A DNA stretch of 64,000 nt from Acinetobacter towneri DSM 14962 = CIP 107472 (GTDB lineage: Bacteria; Pseudomonadota; Gammaproteobacteria; Pseudomonadales; Moraxellaceae). The DNA lies in NCBI RefSeq assembly GCF_000368785.1, contig NZ_KB849695.1, forward strand, positions 103,650 to 167,649. The letters run 5' to 3'. Within the stretch, counting starts at the first letter, position 1; the number at the start of each line of letters is the position of its first letter. Below are positions 18,566 through 27,734 of this stretch, piece by piece. The position numbers and the translations under genes are program-made. Under the pieces are notes generated by a model, which was given only the letters and a program-made list of their open reading frames with translations, was not told the DNA's origin and did no database searches.

Positions 18566-21013
18566 ATGAAGCATCAGTTTAAATTTAATCCTTTAGCGAC
18601 TGCGGTCTTAACTCTGTTATGTGGTCACTCTGTTTCCAGCTATGCGCAGACCACAGATCAGACTTCATCTGTCACAAATCTCAATAACCAACAGCTTAAA
18701 CACACCATTCAGGAAGCTTATCCTGGGCAGCAGTTCTTTGAGCAATATTATGTTGATAAAGCTGCACCTGAAGCACAACAACAATTTGGTCACAGCCAAA
18801 GTTCTGCCTATTGTGAGGGTGCGTGGCTAACGCCGATCAGCTCAGGTACTGTTGCGGTAGATGCTGCAAATGCCACTTCTACAGTGACTGCCGATTATGG
18901 GCACTATGACCCAAATGGTGATTCAGTCTTAGAAGGCAACGTGGTGATTGACCAAGAAGGTCGTCAAATTCGTGCCGATAAAATTACCATTGATCAAACT
19001 CAGACCTTTGCCAAAGCCGAAGGTCGGGTACAAATGGCGCAAGCGGGTTTACTGGCGCAAAGTGATGAAATTAATTACAACCTAAAAACCCAGCAAGGTG
19101 ACTTAAACAACAGTTTTTATATTGCCGAAGAACAACATGCACACGGCATGGCAGAAAAAATTGCACGCACCTCAACCAATACGATGGTGCTGAATAATGC
19201 CACTTACAGTACTTGCCCGCCTGAACAAGCCCCGACTTGGAAAATTCAAGCCAATGAAATTAAGCTGAATCAGGAAACGGGACGCGGTGAAACACGCGGC
19301 ACCAAATTGTATGTGAAAAATGTACCAGTTTTGGCTGTACCCTACTTCAATTTCCCAATTGATGACCGCCGTACCACAGGTATTTTGACGCCTAGTTTTG
19401 GCTTTACCAATGATGGTGGTGTCGAGCTATCTGTGCCTGTGTATTTAAACCTTGCACCGAATTTTGATGCTACCGTTAGCCCACGTTATATTGCAGATCG
19501 TGGCGCGATGCTAGAAGGTGAATTCCGTTATTTAACTGAAAATTTTGGTTCAGGTAAAATTTGGGGCGGTTATTTAGCATCGGATGCCAAATATGATGAC
19601 CAAGACCGTAAAGACTTACATTTTTTACACGGTTGGCAAATCAACGAACAATTTTCAACCAACTTGGAATATAACTATGCATCGGACAAAGACTACTTTG
19701 CCGATTTAAATAATAATCCTAACTCCAAAACCGATCTTAATTTACGTCGTGCTTGGGAACTTAACTATCGTAACGGCATTCCGGGTTTAAAAGCACAGCT
19801 CAAAGTTGAAGATTTCCAAACCCTGGATAAGACGATTCCATCTGTGGATCGCCCTTATGCACGCCTACCACAATTTTTATTGAACTATAAAACGGGCAAT
19901 CCTCAAGGCTTCCAAGTCGAATTTAATAACGACACAGCTTACTTCAAAAAAGATCTAGCTGCGCAAGATGGGGAACCAAGTGGTACGCGTATTTATAATG
20001 ACTTTGCTGTGCGTTACAACTACCGCAACCCGTGGTCATTTGTAATTCCTGAAGTATCGTTACGTAACATCAACACCTTCTATGACAAAGAGACCCTAAG
20101 TACAGATACGTATAAATCTTCAAGTAAAAGTGAGTCGGTTACTGTTCCGCAATTCACTTTAGATACAGGGATTACCTTTGAAAAAGATGGTCGCTTCTTG
20201 CAAACCATCACCCCGCGTGCGTTCTATGCCTATGCACCGTACCGCAATCAAAACGACCACCCGAACTTTGACTCTGCAACAGCTTCGATTAATTATGACC
20301 AGTTGTTCAGTCCAAACCGTTTCTATGGTCATGACCGTTTAGAAGACAACAACTTTTTGTCTTTGGGTTTAAACTATAGCCTATTTGATGAAATTGGTTT
20401 GGAACGCCTTAGAGCAGGAATTGGTCAAAGTTTTTACTTTGAAGATCGTCGTGTCACGCTGGATAATACCGAAGACGAATTTAATACGGAAAACCGTACT
20501 GGGCCAATTGTGAGCTTAACCAGTCAGCTAAGTCAAAACCTCAGTGTGGGTGCCAATGCTGCATGGATGTCAAATGGCGACAATGCACAGCGCAGTGTCA
20601 ATATGCTTTACACGGGTGATCAAGGCAACTTATATAGCTTTGGTTATATTAACCGTCGTGTTATTCCAAACCGTCAAGATCATTATGATCAAGTTGTGGC
20701 ATCGTTTATTCAGCCGATTCACAACAACTGGCGTATTTTAGGTCATGCGCAATACGACCTAGACCATAGCGTCGCCCGTGAATATTTGCTAGGGGTGAAT
20801 TATGAATCTTGCTGTTGGGGCATTTCAGTCTATGGACGCTCTTACTATAACGACTTGGATGATGTGACGGATGCGGGCGTTAAACCCAAACGTGCCATTA
20901 TGGCAGAGTTAAATTTAAAAGGTTTAGGCAGTTTCAATAATAAACTTGCATCTTTACTTGAAAACCGTATTTTAGGTTTTAATAAAATTAATCAATCTTG
21001 GACACAACGTTAA
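18566..21013 (+). CDS. lptD: LPS-assembly outer membrane protein LptD
   Basis: Inserts lipooligosaccharide into the outer leaflet together with LptE. The 815-residue precursor has a signal peptide ending near residue 28 (SVSSYAQ), a periplasmic jellyroll (residues about 100-250, with GNVVIDQEGRQIRADKITI), and a C-terminal beta barrel. The conserved cysteines used for the inter-domain disulphides are visible: Cys83 (AYCEG), one in STCPPE, and the adjacent pair in ESCCWG. The stop TAA overlaps the surA ATG by one base. In Acinetobacter, lptD is known to be dispensable in some strains. Confidence 0.96.
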   Translation: MKHQFKFNPLATAVLTLLCGHSVSSYAQTTDQTSSVTNLNNQQLKHTIQEAYPGQQFFEQYYVDKAAPEAQQQFGHSQSSAYCEGAWLTPISSGTVAVDAANATSTVTADYGHYDPNGDSVLEGNVVIDQEGRQIRADKITIDQTQTFAKAEGRVQMAQAGLLAQSDEINYNLKTQQGDLNNSFYIAEEQHAHGMAEKIARTSTNTMVLNNATYSTCPPEQAPTWKIQANEIKLNQETGRGETRGTKLYVKNVPVLAVPYFNFPIDDRRTTGILTPSFGFTNDGGVELSVPVYLNLAPNFDATVSPRYIADRGAMLEGEFRYLTENFGSGKIWGGYLASDAKYDDQDRKDLHFLHGWQINEQFSTNLEYNYASDKDYFADLNNNPNSKTDLNLRRAWELNYRNGIPGLKAQLKVEDFQTLDKTIPSVDRPYARLPQFLLNYKTGNPQGFQVEFNNDTAYFKKDLAAQDGEPSGTRIYNDFAVRYNYRNPWSFVIPEVSLRNINTFYDKETLSTDTYKSSSKSESVTVPQFTLDTGITFEKDGRFLQTITPRAFYAYAPYRNQNDHPNFDSATASINYDQLFSPNRFYGHDRLEDNNFLSLGLNYSLFDEIGLERLRAGIGQSFYFEDRRVTLDNTEDEFNTENRTGPIVSLTSQLSQNLSVGANAAWMSNGDNAQRSVNMLYTGDQGNLYSFGYINRRVIPNRQDHYDQVVASFIQPIHNNWRILGHAQYDLDHSVAREYLLGVNYESCCWGISVYGRSYYNDLDDVTDAGVKPKRAIMAELNLKGLGSFNNKLASLLENRILGFNKINQSWTQR

Positions 21014-22311
21014 TGAAAACAGAACAGTTAAAACGATTTTTAAAAGCATCAACCTTAGCACTTTGCATGACAGCAGCGCTGCCTGCATTTGCTGCGAATG
21101 ATCAAATTGTGGCTGTAGTTGACAATAGTGTCATTTTAAAAAGTGATTTAGCGCAAAGCGTGGTTGAACTCAAACAACAACTTGAGATGCAAAAGCGCCC
21201 TGTTCCACCACAACACATTTTAGAACAACAAGCTTTAGAACAACTGATTGTACGCCAAGCGCAATTAGAGCAAGTCAAACGCTATAACATTAAAGCTGAT
21301 GAAAAATCTTTAAATGAAGCAGTTTTAAAAGTTGCACAGCAAAATGGCGCAAACAGCCTAGAAACTTTTCAGCAAAAATTAGATAAATCTGCACCAGGCA
21401 GTTATGCGTTTTTACGTAACCGTATTGCTGAAGATTTGGCAATGAATCGCTTACGTCAGCAAGTCGTAATGTCACGTATTCAAATTAGCGACCAAGATGT
21501 TGATAATTTCCTGAAAACACCACAAGGTCAGGCTGCCTTAGGCAATCAAGTACATATTTTGCATGTGCGTGTTTCTGGAGCAGAAAACGCCGCACAAGTT
21601 GCGCAAAAAGTAAAAGCTGAATTGGCACAAAGCAACGATATTCAAGCCATTAGTAAAAAATATACAGGCAATGGTGTAACCGTTCAGTCTGCAGACATGG
21701 GTTTACGTAACTTGACCGATATTCCCGCGGAACTTGCTGCACGTATTACGCCATTAGATGTGGGGCAAACCAGTGAACTGATTGAAGTCCGTGATGGTAT
21801 TCATGTCGTAAAATTACTGGAGCGCAAAAGTACTGAGCAACGTGCACTAGTTCCACAATACCAAACTCGACATATCTTGATTCAGCCAAGTGAAGTCGTA
21901 AGCCCTGAAAATGCGAAACACATGATTGACAGTATTCACAACCGTTTAAAAGCGGGTGAAGACTTTGCAACCTTAGCAGCGACGTTCTCTAATGATGCTG
22001 GTTCTGCACGTGATGGTGGCAGTCTAGGCTGGGTGAATCCTGGCATGATGGTGCCAGAATTTGAAAATCAAATGAAAAACACTGCAAAAGGTGAAATCAG
22101 CGCACCATTCCAAACCCAGTTTGGTTGGCATGTACTACAAGTGACCGATACACGCCAGCAAGATATGACTCGTGAATACCAAGAACGTATGGCACGTCAA
22201 ATATTAGGTGAACGCCAGTTTGATACTGAATTGGATAGCTGGTTACGTGAAACACGCAACAATGCTTTTGTAGAAATTAAAGACCCAAGCTTAGACCGTA
22301 AGAAAAACTAA
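21013..22311 (+). CDS. surA: Periplasmic chaperone and peptidyl-prolyl isomerase SurA
   Basis: Escorts outer membrane proteins, LptD among them, to the BAM complex. The ATG at 21013 shares its A with the lptD stop (TAATG), and a longer frame from the TTG at 20998 is not needed. The product is 432 residues: a signal peptide ending at LPAFA, the N-terminal chaperone domain with QIVAVVDNSVILKSDL, and two parvulin domains, the second clear at TRHILIQPSE through GGSLGWVNPGMMVPEFE and FGWHVLQVTD. Translational coupling with lptD makes functional sense. Confidence 0.95.
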   Translation: MKTEQLKRFLKASTLALCMTAALPAFAANDQIVAVVDNSVILKSDLAQSVVELKQQLEMQKRPVPPQHILEQQALEQLIVRQAQLEQVKRYNIKADEKSLNEAVLKVAQQNGANSLETFQQKLDKSAPGSYAFLRNRIAEDLAMNRLRQQVVMSRIQISDQDVDNFLKTPQGQAALGNQVHILHVRVSGAENAAQVAQKVKAELAQSNDIQAISKKYTGNGVTVQSADMGLRNLTDIPAELAARITPLDVGQTSELIEVRDGIHVVKLLERKSTEQRALVPQYQTRHILIQPSEVVSPENAKHMIDSIHNRLKAGEDFATLAATFSNDAGSARDGGSLGWVNPGMMVPEFENQMKNTAKGEISAPFQTQFGWHVLQVTDTRQQDMTREYQERMARQILGERQFDTELDSWLRETRNNAFVEIKDPSLDRKKN

Positions 22312-22339
22312 GCTTAAGTTTTATGCTATTTCTAAGATT

Positions 22340-22366
22340 AAACCAGTGTAGCAACACTGGTTTTTT
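22340..22366 (+). terminator. Rho-independent terminator after surA
   Basis: The stem AACCAGTG with CACTGGTT around a six-base loop is followed by a run of six T. It lies about 30 bases after the surA stop and is oriented for plus-strand transcription. Confidence 0.85.
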
Positions 22367-22437
22367 ATGCTTTTCTAACATGTGCACCGCATCTTATTTA
22401 CTACTCAAATATGACTTTGATAAAAACCATAGACATA

Positions 22438-22468
22438 AAAAAAACCTCTCGTTTCGAGAGGTTTTTTT
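22438..22468. terminator. Bidirectional terminator between surA and hfq
   Basis: A near-perfect hairpin: seven A, CCTCTCG, a TTT loop, CGAGAGG and seven T. The T-runs on both strands allow it to end hfq transcription (minus) and any surA read-through (plus). Confidence 0.88.
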
Positions 22469-22479
22469 AAGAAGATCAA

Positions 22480-22998
22480 TTAACGGTTGTTATCGTCTTC
22501 TGAAGATTCTTCAAATTTAGAATCGTTGTCAAAACCGCCAGTTGCTTGACCACCACCGAAGCCACCTTGACCACCGAAGCCACCTTGACCACCGAAGCCA
22601 CCTTGACCACCGAAGCCGCCGCCTTGACCACCAAAGCCACCTTGACTACCGAAACCGCCACCTTGACCACCAAAGCCACCACCTTGACCACCGAAGCCGC
22701 CTTGACCACCAAAGCCACCACCTTGACCACCGAAGCCGCCACCTTGACCACCAAAGCCTGCGCCTTGACCGCCTGCTGGTGCACCCGCTGGACGTGGATT
22801 ACGTGCAGGAACAACTGTAGAAATTGCATGTTTGTAAACCATTTGGCTTACCGTGTTTTTCAATAAAACAACATATTGGTCAAAAGATTCAATATGACCT
22901 TGTAGCTTGATACCGTTCACAAGGAAGATAGAAACAGGAATACGTTCTTTACGGAGAGAATTTAAGAACGGATCTTGTAAAGTTTGACCTTTAGACAT
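22480..22998 (-). CDS. hfq: RNA chaperone Hfq with long glycine-rich tail
   Basis: Hexameric Sm-like protein that pairs small RNAs with mRNAs. Residues 1 to about 70 are the Sm core: [35 protein letters not shown] and the Sm2 motif [12 protein letters not shown]. Residues about 75-155 are imperfect repeats of Gly-Gly-Phe-Gly-Gly-Gln, and the end [13 protein letters not shown] is acidic. At 172 residues it is far longer than the 102-residue E. coli protein; long Gly-rich tails are a known Moraxellaceae trait. GGAG seven bases before the ATG supports the start. It ends the tsaE-mutL-miaA-hfq cluster. Confidence 0.96.
   Translation of the reverse strand: MSKGQTLQDPFLNSLRKERIPVSIFLVNGIKLQGHIESFDQYVVLLKNTVSQMVYKHAISTVVPARNPRPAGAPAGGQGAGFGGQGGGFGGQGGGFGGQGGFGGQGGGFGGQGGGFGSQGGFGGQGGGFGGQGGFGGQGGFGGQGGFGGGQATGGFDNDSKFEESSEDDNNR
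22547..22770. repeat. Degenerate 9-21 base repeats coding for the Hfq tail
   Basis: On the plus strand the unit is close to CCACCTTGACCACCGAAG, repeated about a dozen times with small changes (CCGAAG or CCAAAG, CCGCC or CCACC). It lies wholly inside hfq and codes for GGFGGQ units. The number of units is probably variable between strains by slippage, an inference from the repeat structure. Confidence 0.9.
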
Positions 22999-23090
22999 GT
23001 TATAACTCCAAAAATAATTAAAAATCAGCGCAAAAACTATCTTTATTTTTCAATTAAAAATTATAAAAAAGACAGTGTGTAAATTTTGCT

Positions 23091-24035
23091 TTATCCGTAG
23101 CAGTTTCGCAAGTCTTCTTGAGCCTGCTTTATCGTAAAATATGTGTGAAATTTATGCGATTCTTGCAACGATCTGAGCCAAGTATATTGACGTTTCGCAA
23201 GTTGTCGTGTTGCGAATAGCGCCTTATCCTCCATTTCCTGCATTTTTCCGCGACTTTCATCACCTTTTTGTAAAAACTCTAAAGCTTGACGATAACCGAC
23301 AGAGCGCATGGAAGGTAAATTTGCATCTAAATCGTATTTTTCAATAAGATGTCGCACCTCATTCAAAAAACCCATTTCCCACATGATCTCTAAGCGTTTT
23401 TCAATACGCTGATGTAATTCTACCCGATCAGGCACTAAGGCGTGGTTATGAAAAGTGTAACGATATGGTACATTTTTAGGTTGTTCTGCTTGCAGTTGGG
23501 TAATTGGTGTGCCTGTTAATTTATAAACTTCCAAAGCACGAATAATACGTTGCTTATCGGACACTTTAAACTTTTGTCCCGCCAATGCATCTACCGCACA
23601 TAATTCTGCATATACAGCCTCCCAACCTTCACGCGCGGCTTTATCTTCAATTTCAGCACGTACTTGGTAATTGGCACTGGGTAAATTTGAAGATAAACCT
23701 TCAAGCAATGCCTTAAAATACAGCATGGTTCCGCCCACTAAAATTGGGGTTTTTCCTATCGCGTGCATATCGTCAATCAAGGCGCAGGCATCTTCGACAA
23801 ATTGTGCAGCAGAATACACTTCAAGCGGGCTGATAATATCAATCAAATGATGCGGATAACGCGCCTGTTCCGCTTTAGTTGGTTTGGCTGTACCAATATC
23901 CATATCTCGATAAACTAGCGCAGAATCGACTGAAATCAGCTCAAAATGCCCCAATTCATACAGCTCACATGCCAAAGCAGTTTTACCGCTTGCAGTTGGT
24001 CCCATTAAATTGATGACCGGCAATTGATTTGACAT
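23091..24035 (-). CDS. miaA: tRNA dimethylallyltransferase
   Basis: Adds a dimethylallyl group to A37 of tRNAs that read UNN codons. The 314-residue protein has the P-loop [11 protein letters not shown] at residues 12-22, then [18 protein letters not shown], the tRNA-gripping and catalytic segment, and a C-terminal [13 protein letters not shown] motif. It starts six bases after the mutL stop, in the classical mutL-miaA-hfq order. Confidence 0.96.
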   Translation of the reverse strand: MSNQLPVINLMGPTASGKTALACELYELGHFELISVDSALVYRDMDIGTAKPTKAEQARYPHHLIDIISPLEVYSAAQFVEDACALIDDMHAIGKTPILVGGTMLYFKALLEGLSSNLPSANYQVRAEIEDKAAREGWEAVYAELCAVDALAGQKFKVSDKQRIIRALEVYKLTGTPITQLQAEQPKNVPYRYTFHNHALVPDRVELHQRIEKRLEIMWEMGFLNEVRHLIEKYDLDANLPSMRSVGYRQALEFLQKGDESRGKMQEMEDKALFATRQLAKRQYTWLRSLQESHKFHTYFTIKQAQEDLRNCYG

Positions 24036-24041
24036 GTAACG

Positions 24042-26024
24042 CTACTCTCCTCGAGCAAAAAGTTTATCTAGTTGTGCCAATGGAAAGGCACGCCAAGTCG
24101 GGCGACCATGATTACATTGGCTAGCAAATTCGGTTTGTTCCATTTGACGCAATAAGGCATTCATTTCAGAAAGACTTAACATCCGATGTGCACGTACTGC
24201 ACTATGACATGCCATTCCCGCCAAAATATGATCACGCTTTTGCAACAAGGCTTGCGCCTCATCATTCGGGTCTAAATCATCAAGTAATTCAGGAATTAAT
24301 TCGGCAAAATCTGCCTTATGCAAAATCGCGGGCACACCGCGCACAATGACCTGTTCATCGCCATATTGGTCTATTTCCAAGCCCAGTCGTGCCAATTGTT
24401 CTTTTAAATCATCCACCCGCATGGCTTGCATGCGGCTAATGCTGATAACTTTGGGGATCAGCAATTGCTGCGAAGTCCAAAACTCAGGTTTATCCCAAGC
24501 GGCTTTCATCTGTTGCAACACAATTCGTTCATGGGCGGCATGCATATCTACAATAATCAAGCCTTCACTGTTTTGCGCCAGAATGTAAATACCATGCAAT
24601 TGCGCAATTGCAATGCCGAGCGGATGCTCATCCACCGCAGGTGTTGTGTTTGTTTGCGTAAGATTGGCTGAGTCTTGATCTAGATCACGTAAAGGCGCGA
24701 GATAGCTTTTTAAAGCATTGTTGAGCTGTTGCGAACCTTGATAATTACTCTGCACAGGTCGGTTATATTGAACTGTCTGCGGCTGACTCTGATTAAAATC
24801 GGTAAGTAACTCACTTCCCGCTTGTGAAGCGGGCTGCATCGTGTACGCATCTACTGCATCGTCAGCGGAATTGTAAGGATTTGCCTCGGCATGTTTGTGC
24901 AGTAAAAATTGTTCCTGATAACGCGGTTGCACCACATAAGGCGCAGCTTGTTCGACAGGATCAGCTTTCATAGCAGTGGCTAAATCTGCTGTTGCAGTTT
25001 GAAATTGCGCCAAGGTTTCTTTGGCATAATGTCGTACAAACTCATGCACTTCCCGCTGATTTAAAAAGCGAATTTCATGCTTGGTCGGATGCACATTGAC
25101 ATCAATATTTTCAGGCTCAACCTCTAAAAACAGTAAATACGCAGCATGCTGATGTCCATGCAAAATACCTTCGTATGCCATACGCAAAGCATGGGAGATG
25201 GTCTTGTCTTTTACAATGCGCCCATTCACATACACATACTGCAAGTCGGCTTGCGAACGTGCATCGGAAGGATGCCCCAACCAACCCGATAAGTGCATGG
25301 TGACACTGTCAGCATCTATCCAATAGGCATTTTCGACAAAGTTTCGTCCTAAAAGTTGCTGCACGCGCTGAAAACGCAATTCGCCACTGTCTGCAATGGG
25401 TAAATTCAGTTTGATGCTGTCGTTGTGTTCCAAAACAAAACGAATATCGAAATGTGTGAGTGCCAAACGACGCACAATTTCTTCAATATGTCCGAATTCT
25501 GTACCCGCTTTTTTCAGGAATTTACGTCGTGCAGGCACATTAAAAAATAAATCCTGTACCCGAATATGTGTGCCTTTTTGTGCAGCAACGGCCTGAATAT
25601 CTTGATGGTCAAAGGCAGTGCCATTGACTTCGACCTGATAACCAACACCATCTTCAGTTTGGCTGCTGACCAAAGTCAAACGCGATACTGCTGCAATTGA
25701 TGCCAGTGCTTCTCCACGAAAGCCTAAACTGACAATGGCATGTAAATCATCGGCCGTTTGAATTTTACTGGTCGCGTGACGAGTCACCGCCAAAGGCAAG
25801 TCTTCGGCATGAATGCCACGACCATTATCAATAATTTCAATGAGTGTACTGCCGCCTTGTGCCACACGAATAATCAGCTCGGTTGCACCTGCATCAATGG
25901 AGTTTTCTAGTAACTCTTTGACCACAGAGGCAGGACGCTCAATTACCTCACCCGCAGCAATTTGGTTGGCTAAGGCAGGTTCAAGCGTGTGGATCCGACG
26001 TAGATTTAACACATCATTAGGCAT
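24042..26024 (-). CDS. mutL: DNA mismatch repair protein MutL, with endonuclease-type motifs
   Basis: Links mismatch recognition by MutS to strand removal. The 660-residue protein has a GHKL ATPase domain (residues 1-330: IAAGEVIERPASVVKEL, DNGRGI, GFRGEAL, DVNVHPTKHEIRF), a Gln-rich linker (about 340-460) and a C-terminal dimer domain. The latter shows a DMHAAHER motif at residues 493-500, ACHSAVR near 605, CNHGRPT near 637 and FAR at 656-658, the set found in MutL proteins with nicking activity in species that lack MutH. The last Glu of the consensus is Gln here. It overlaps tsaE by eight bases. Confidence 0.95.
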   Translation of the reverse strand: MPNDVLNLRRIHTLEPALANQIAAGEVIERPASVVKELLENSIDAGATELIIRVAQGGSTLIEIIDNGRGIHAEDLPLAVTRHATSKIQTADDLHAIVSLGFRGEALASIAAVSRLTLVSSQTEDGVGYQVEVNGTAFDHQDIQAVAAQKGTHIRVQDLFFNVPARRKFLKKAGTEFGHIEEIVRRLALTHFDIRFVLEHNDSIKLNLPIADSGELRFQRVQQLLGRNFVENAYWIDADSVTMHLSGWLGHPSDARSQADLQYVYVNGRIVKDKTISHALRMAYEGILHGHQHAAYLLFLEVEPENIDVNVHPTKHEIRFLNQREVHEFVRHYAKETLAQFQTATADLATAMKADPVEQAAPYVVQPRYQEQFLLHKHAEANPYNSADDAVDAYTMQPASQAGSELLTDFNQSQPQTVQYNRPVQSNYQGSQQLNNALKSYLAPLRDLDQDSANLTQTNTTPAVDEHPLGIAIAQLHGIYILAQNSEGLIIVDMHAAHERIVLQQMKAAWDKPEFWTSQQLLIPKVISISRMQAMRVDDLKEQLARLGLEIDQYGDEQVIVRGVPAILHKADFAELIPELLDDLDPNDEAQALLQKRDHILAGMACHSAVRAHRMLSLSEMNALLRQMEQTEFASQCNHGRPTWRAFPLAQLDKLFARGE

Positions 26025-26493
26025 GATTAAATTGTTGCTCCAAAGCTTGTTGTAATGCAGCCGAAGACGAACTTAGCATTGCTGTACGGCTTAATTCATC
26101 TTCCGATTTTTTAATTTCAATGATCAAGTCTGCGGGCGGAATTTCATCGCCACCTTTTGATGGCCATTCAAATAAAAACAAGGCATTTGGGGTTTCTAAA
26201 TAATCACGAATGCCCATCAGCTCTAATTCATAAGGATCATTTAAACGATATAAATCAAAATGAAAAATATCTTGTCCTTGTATTTGATAAGGTTCCACCA
26301 AGGTGTAAGTCGGGCTTTTAACCGCGCCCTGATGCCCCAAATGCTGTAGAAAATAACGCGATAAAGTGGTTTTTCCTGCGCCTAAATCACCAATTAAATA
26401 AATCACACCCGACCGAAAATGCGTTGCCAAAACCTGCGCCAGATTTTGGGTATCTTGCTCATTATTTAAAGCCAAATTAAATGAATACTGCAT
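26017..26493 (-). CDS. tsaE: tRNA threonylcarbamoyladenosine biosynthesis ATPase TsaE
   Basis: ATPase that resets the TsaBD complex making t6A37 of tRNA. The P-loop GDLGAGKTTLSRYFLQ lies near residues 36-51, followed by KSPTYTLVEPY and FHFDLYRL, both TsaE signatures. The longest frame begins at a TTG (26514); the ATG at 26493 (MQYSFNLAL) matches the family start and gives 158 residues. It is probably the first gene of the tsaE-mutL-miaA-hfq operon. Confidence 0.94.
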   Translation of the reverse strand: MQYSFNLALNNEQDTQNLAQVLATHFRSGVIYLIGDLGAGKTTLSRYFLQHLGHQGAVKSPTYTLVEPYQIQGQDIFHFDLYRLNDPYELELMGIRDYLETPNALFLFEWPSKGGDEIPPADLIIEIKKSEDELSRTAMLSSSSAALQQALEQQFNHA

Positions 26494-26664
26494 AACGCTC
26501 ACGACATGATTCAAAAGACCAATTATGATAGCATCGCACTGCTTTAAAGCCTATGTACTGATGGATAAAACTGTGTAAATGTGGACAATTTATAACAAGT
26601 TTAGACAAGGCAATGAATCAATATTGTTAAGCTTAGCACCCAAACTGCTTAGGCTATTTTCAAT

Positions 26665-27624
26665 ATGATGAAAAAGAAACTCTCCCACCTGAATATGAGC
26701 AATTTGCAGATGAAGTCGACTCATCCCAACACCTTTGTTCCACCCATGCTAGATGGTGTGAGCGCCAGCAAATTGCATTTACCCAAATTAAGCACACAGC
26801 CTGAATCAATTTTTCGTTATTTATGTATCCAGTTTGCCCATATTTCTGCACAGGAATGGCTGCAACGCTTTGAGGAAGGTCTGGTTTATGATGCCGAAGG
26901 CAAGCGTTTAGATTTAGATACACCTTATAGCGCACATCAGGATATTTTTTATTATCGTTTTTTAGCGCATGAAGTTGCCGTGCCTTTTCAGCATCAAATT
27001 TTATTTGAAAATGAACACTTATTGGTTGTAGATAAACCACATTTTTTGACCATGAGTCCTACAGGGCAATATGTACAAGAAACCCTATTAGTACGCTTAA
27101 AAAAACAAACACAGAATGAGCAGCTCACACCTATTCATCGTTTAGACCGCGAAACTGCGGGTGTGGTGCTGTTTTCCAAACAACCAGAAACTCGGGCGGT
27201 GTATCAGCAATTATTTGTAGAACGTCAGGTGCAAAAAACCTACCATGCCATTGCGCCTTATCAAGCTAATTTGTCACTACCATGTACTGTGCAATTACGC
27301 ATGGAAAAAGGTGAACCTTTTTATTTGATGCACGTCGTGGCAGGCACACCTAACAGCGAAACAGAAATTCGTTTGCTTGAACATAATCAAACATGGGCAA
27401 AATATGAATTAAAGCCTACAACAGGCAAGCAGCACCAACTGCGTGTGCATTTAAATAGCTTAGGTATTGCGATTAAGAACGACCCGTTTTATCCCATTTT
27501 ACAGCACAAACAAGCAGATGATTTTTCTGCACCGCTACAATTGCTTGCCAAGCATTTAAGTTTTTTTGACCCGATTAGCCAGCAACAATTCCACTTTAGC
27601 GCACAGCAGGAATTGACATTGTAA
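26665..27624 (+). CDS. RluA-family RNA pseudouridine synthase
   Basis: Isomerises uridine to pseudouridine in rRNA or tRNA. The 319-residue protein has an S4-like N-terminal part (SIFRYLCIQFAHISAQEWLQRF, EEGLVYDAEG) and a catalytic domain with LLVVDKPHFLTMSPTG and IHRLDRETAGVVLFSK, where the Asp of HRLDRET is the catalytic residue. The target nucleotide cannot be told; members of this divergent branch act as tRNA or 23S synthases. Several Mets lie in the first 16 residues, so the start is uncertain. It is divergent from tsaE, about 170 bases apart. Confidence 0.88.
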   Translation: MMKKKLSHLNMSNLQMKSTHPNTFVPPMLDGVSASKLHLPKLSTQPESIFRYLCIQFAHISAQEWLQRFEEGLVYDAEGKRLDLDTPYSAHQDIFYYRFLAHEVAVPFQHQILFENEHLLVVDKPHFLTMSPTGQYVQETLLVRLKKQTQNEQLTPIHRLDRETAGVVLFSKQPETRAVYQQLFVERQVQKTYHAIAPYQANLSLPCTVQLRMEKGEPFYLMHVVAGTPNSETEIRLLEHNQTWAKYELKPTTGKQHQLRVHLNSLGIAIKNDPFYPILQHKQADDFSAPLQLLAKHLSFFDPISQQQFHFSAQQELTL

Positions 27625-27695
27625 TATGTTTGTCATTACAAAATAGTGGATTTTCGTTGTAGTCATATTGAAATTACAAATGAATTGTTTACAAT
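27619..27695. promoter_or_regulatory. Inverted repeats upstream of the RelB-like gene
   Basis: TTGTAAT at 27619-27625 is mirrored by ATTACAA at 27635-27641. A second ATTACAA lies at 27673-27679, followed by ATTGT-TT-ACAAT at 27684-27695. Such clustered half-sites just upstream of a ribbon-helix-helix antitoxin gene resemble an autoregulatory operator. The first pair could alternatively serve as a weak terminator hairpin for the pseudouridine synthase gene. Confidence 0.5.
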
Positions 27696-27734
27696 ATTGC
27701 TAAAATTTAAATCTATTTCCTTCTATTAAAAATT

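Noticed and set aside
20998..21012. TTG start for surA inside lptD
   Set aside because: The ATG at 21013 gives a normal signal peptide and a classical TAATG junction.
22428..22440. AGACATAAAAAA motif found both before the hfq terminator and before the YceI terminator (around 43655)
   Set aside because: It is just the U-run ends of two minus-strand terminators; the shared AGACAT part is too short to be meaningful.
22547..22770. Possible CRISPR array
   Set aside because: The repeats are contiguous, have no unique spacers and code for Gly-rich units inside hfq.
22540..22866. Two plus-strand reading frames of about 92 and 106 residues with Thr-Thr-Glu-Ala and His-Leu-Asp-His repeats
   Set aside because: They are shadows of the hfq glycine-rich repeats on the other strand; period and edges coincide exactly and no ribosome site is present.
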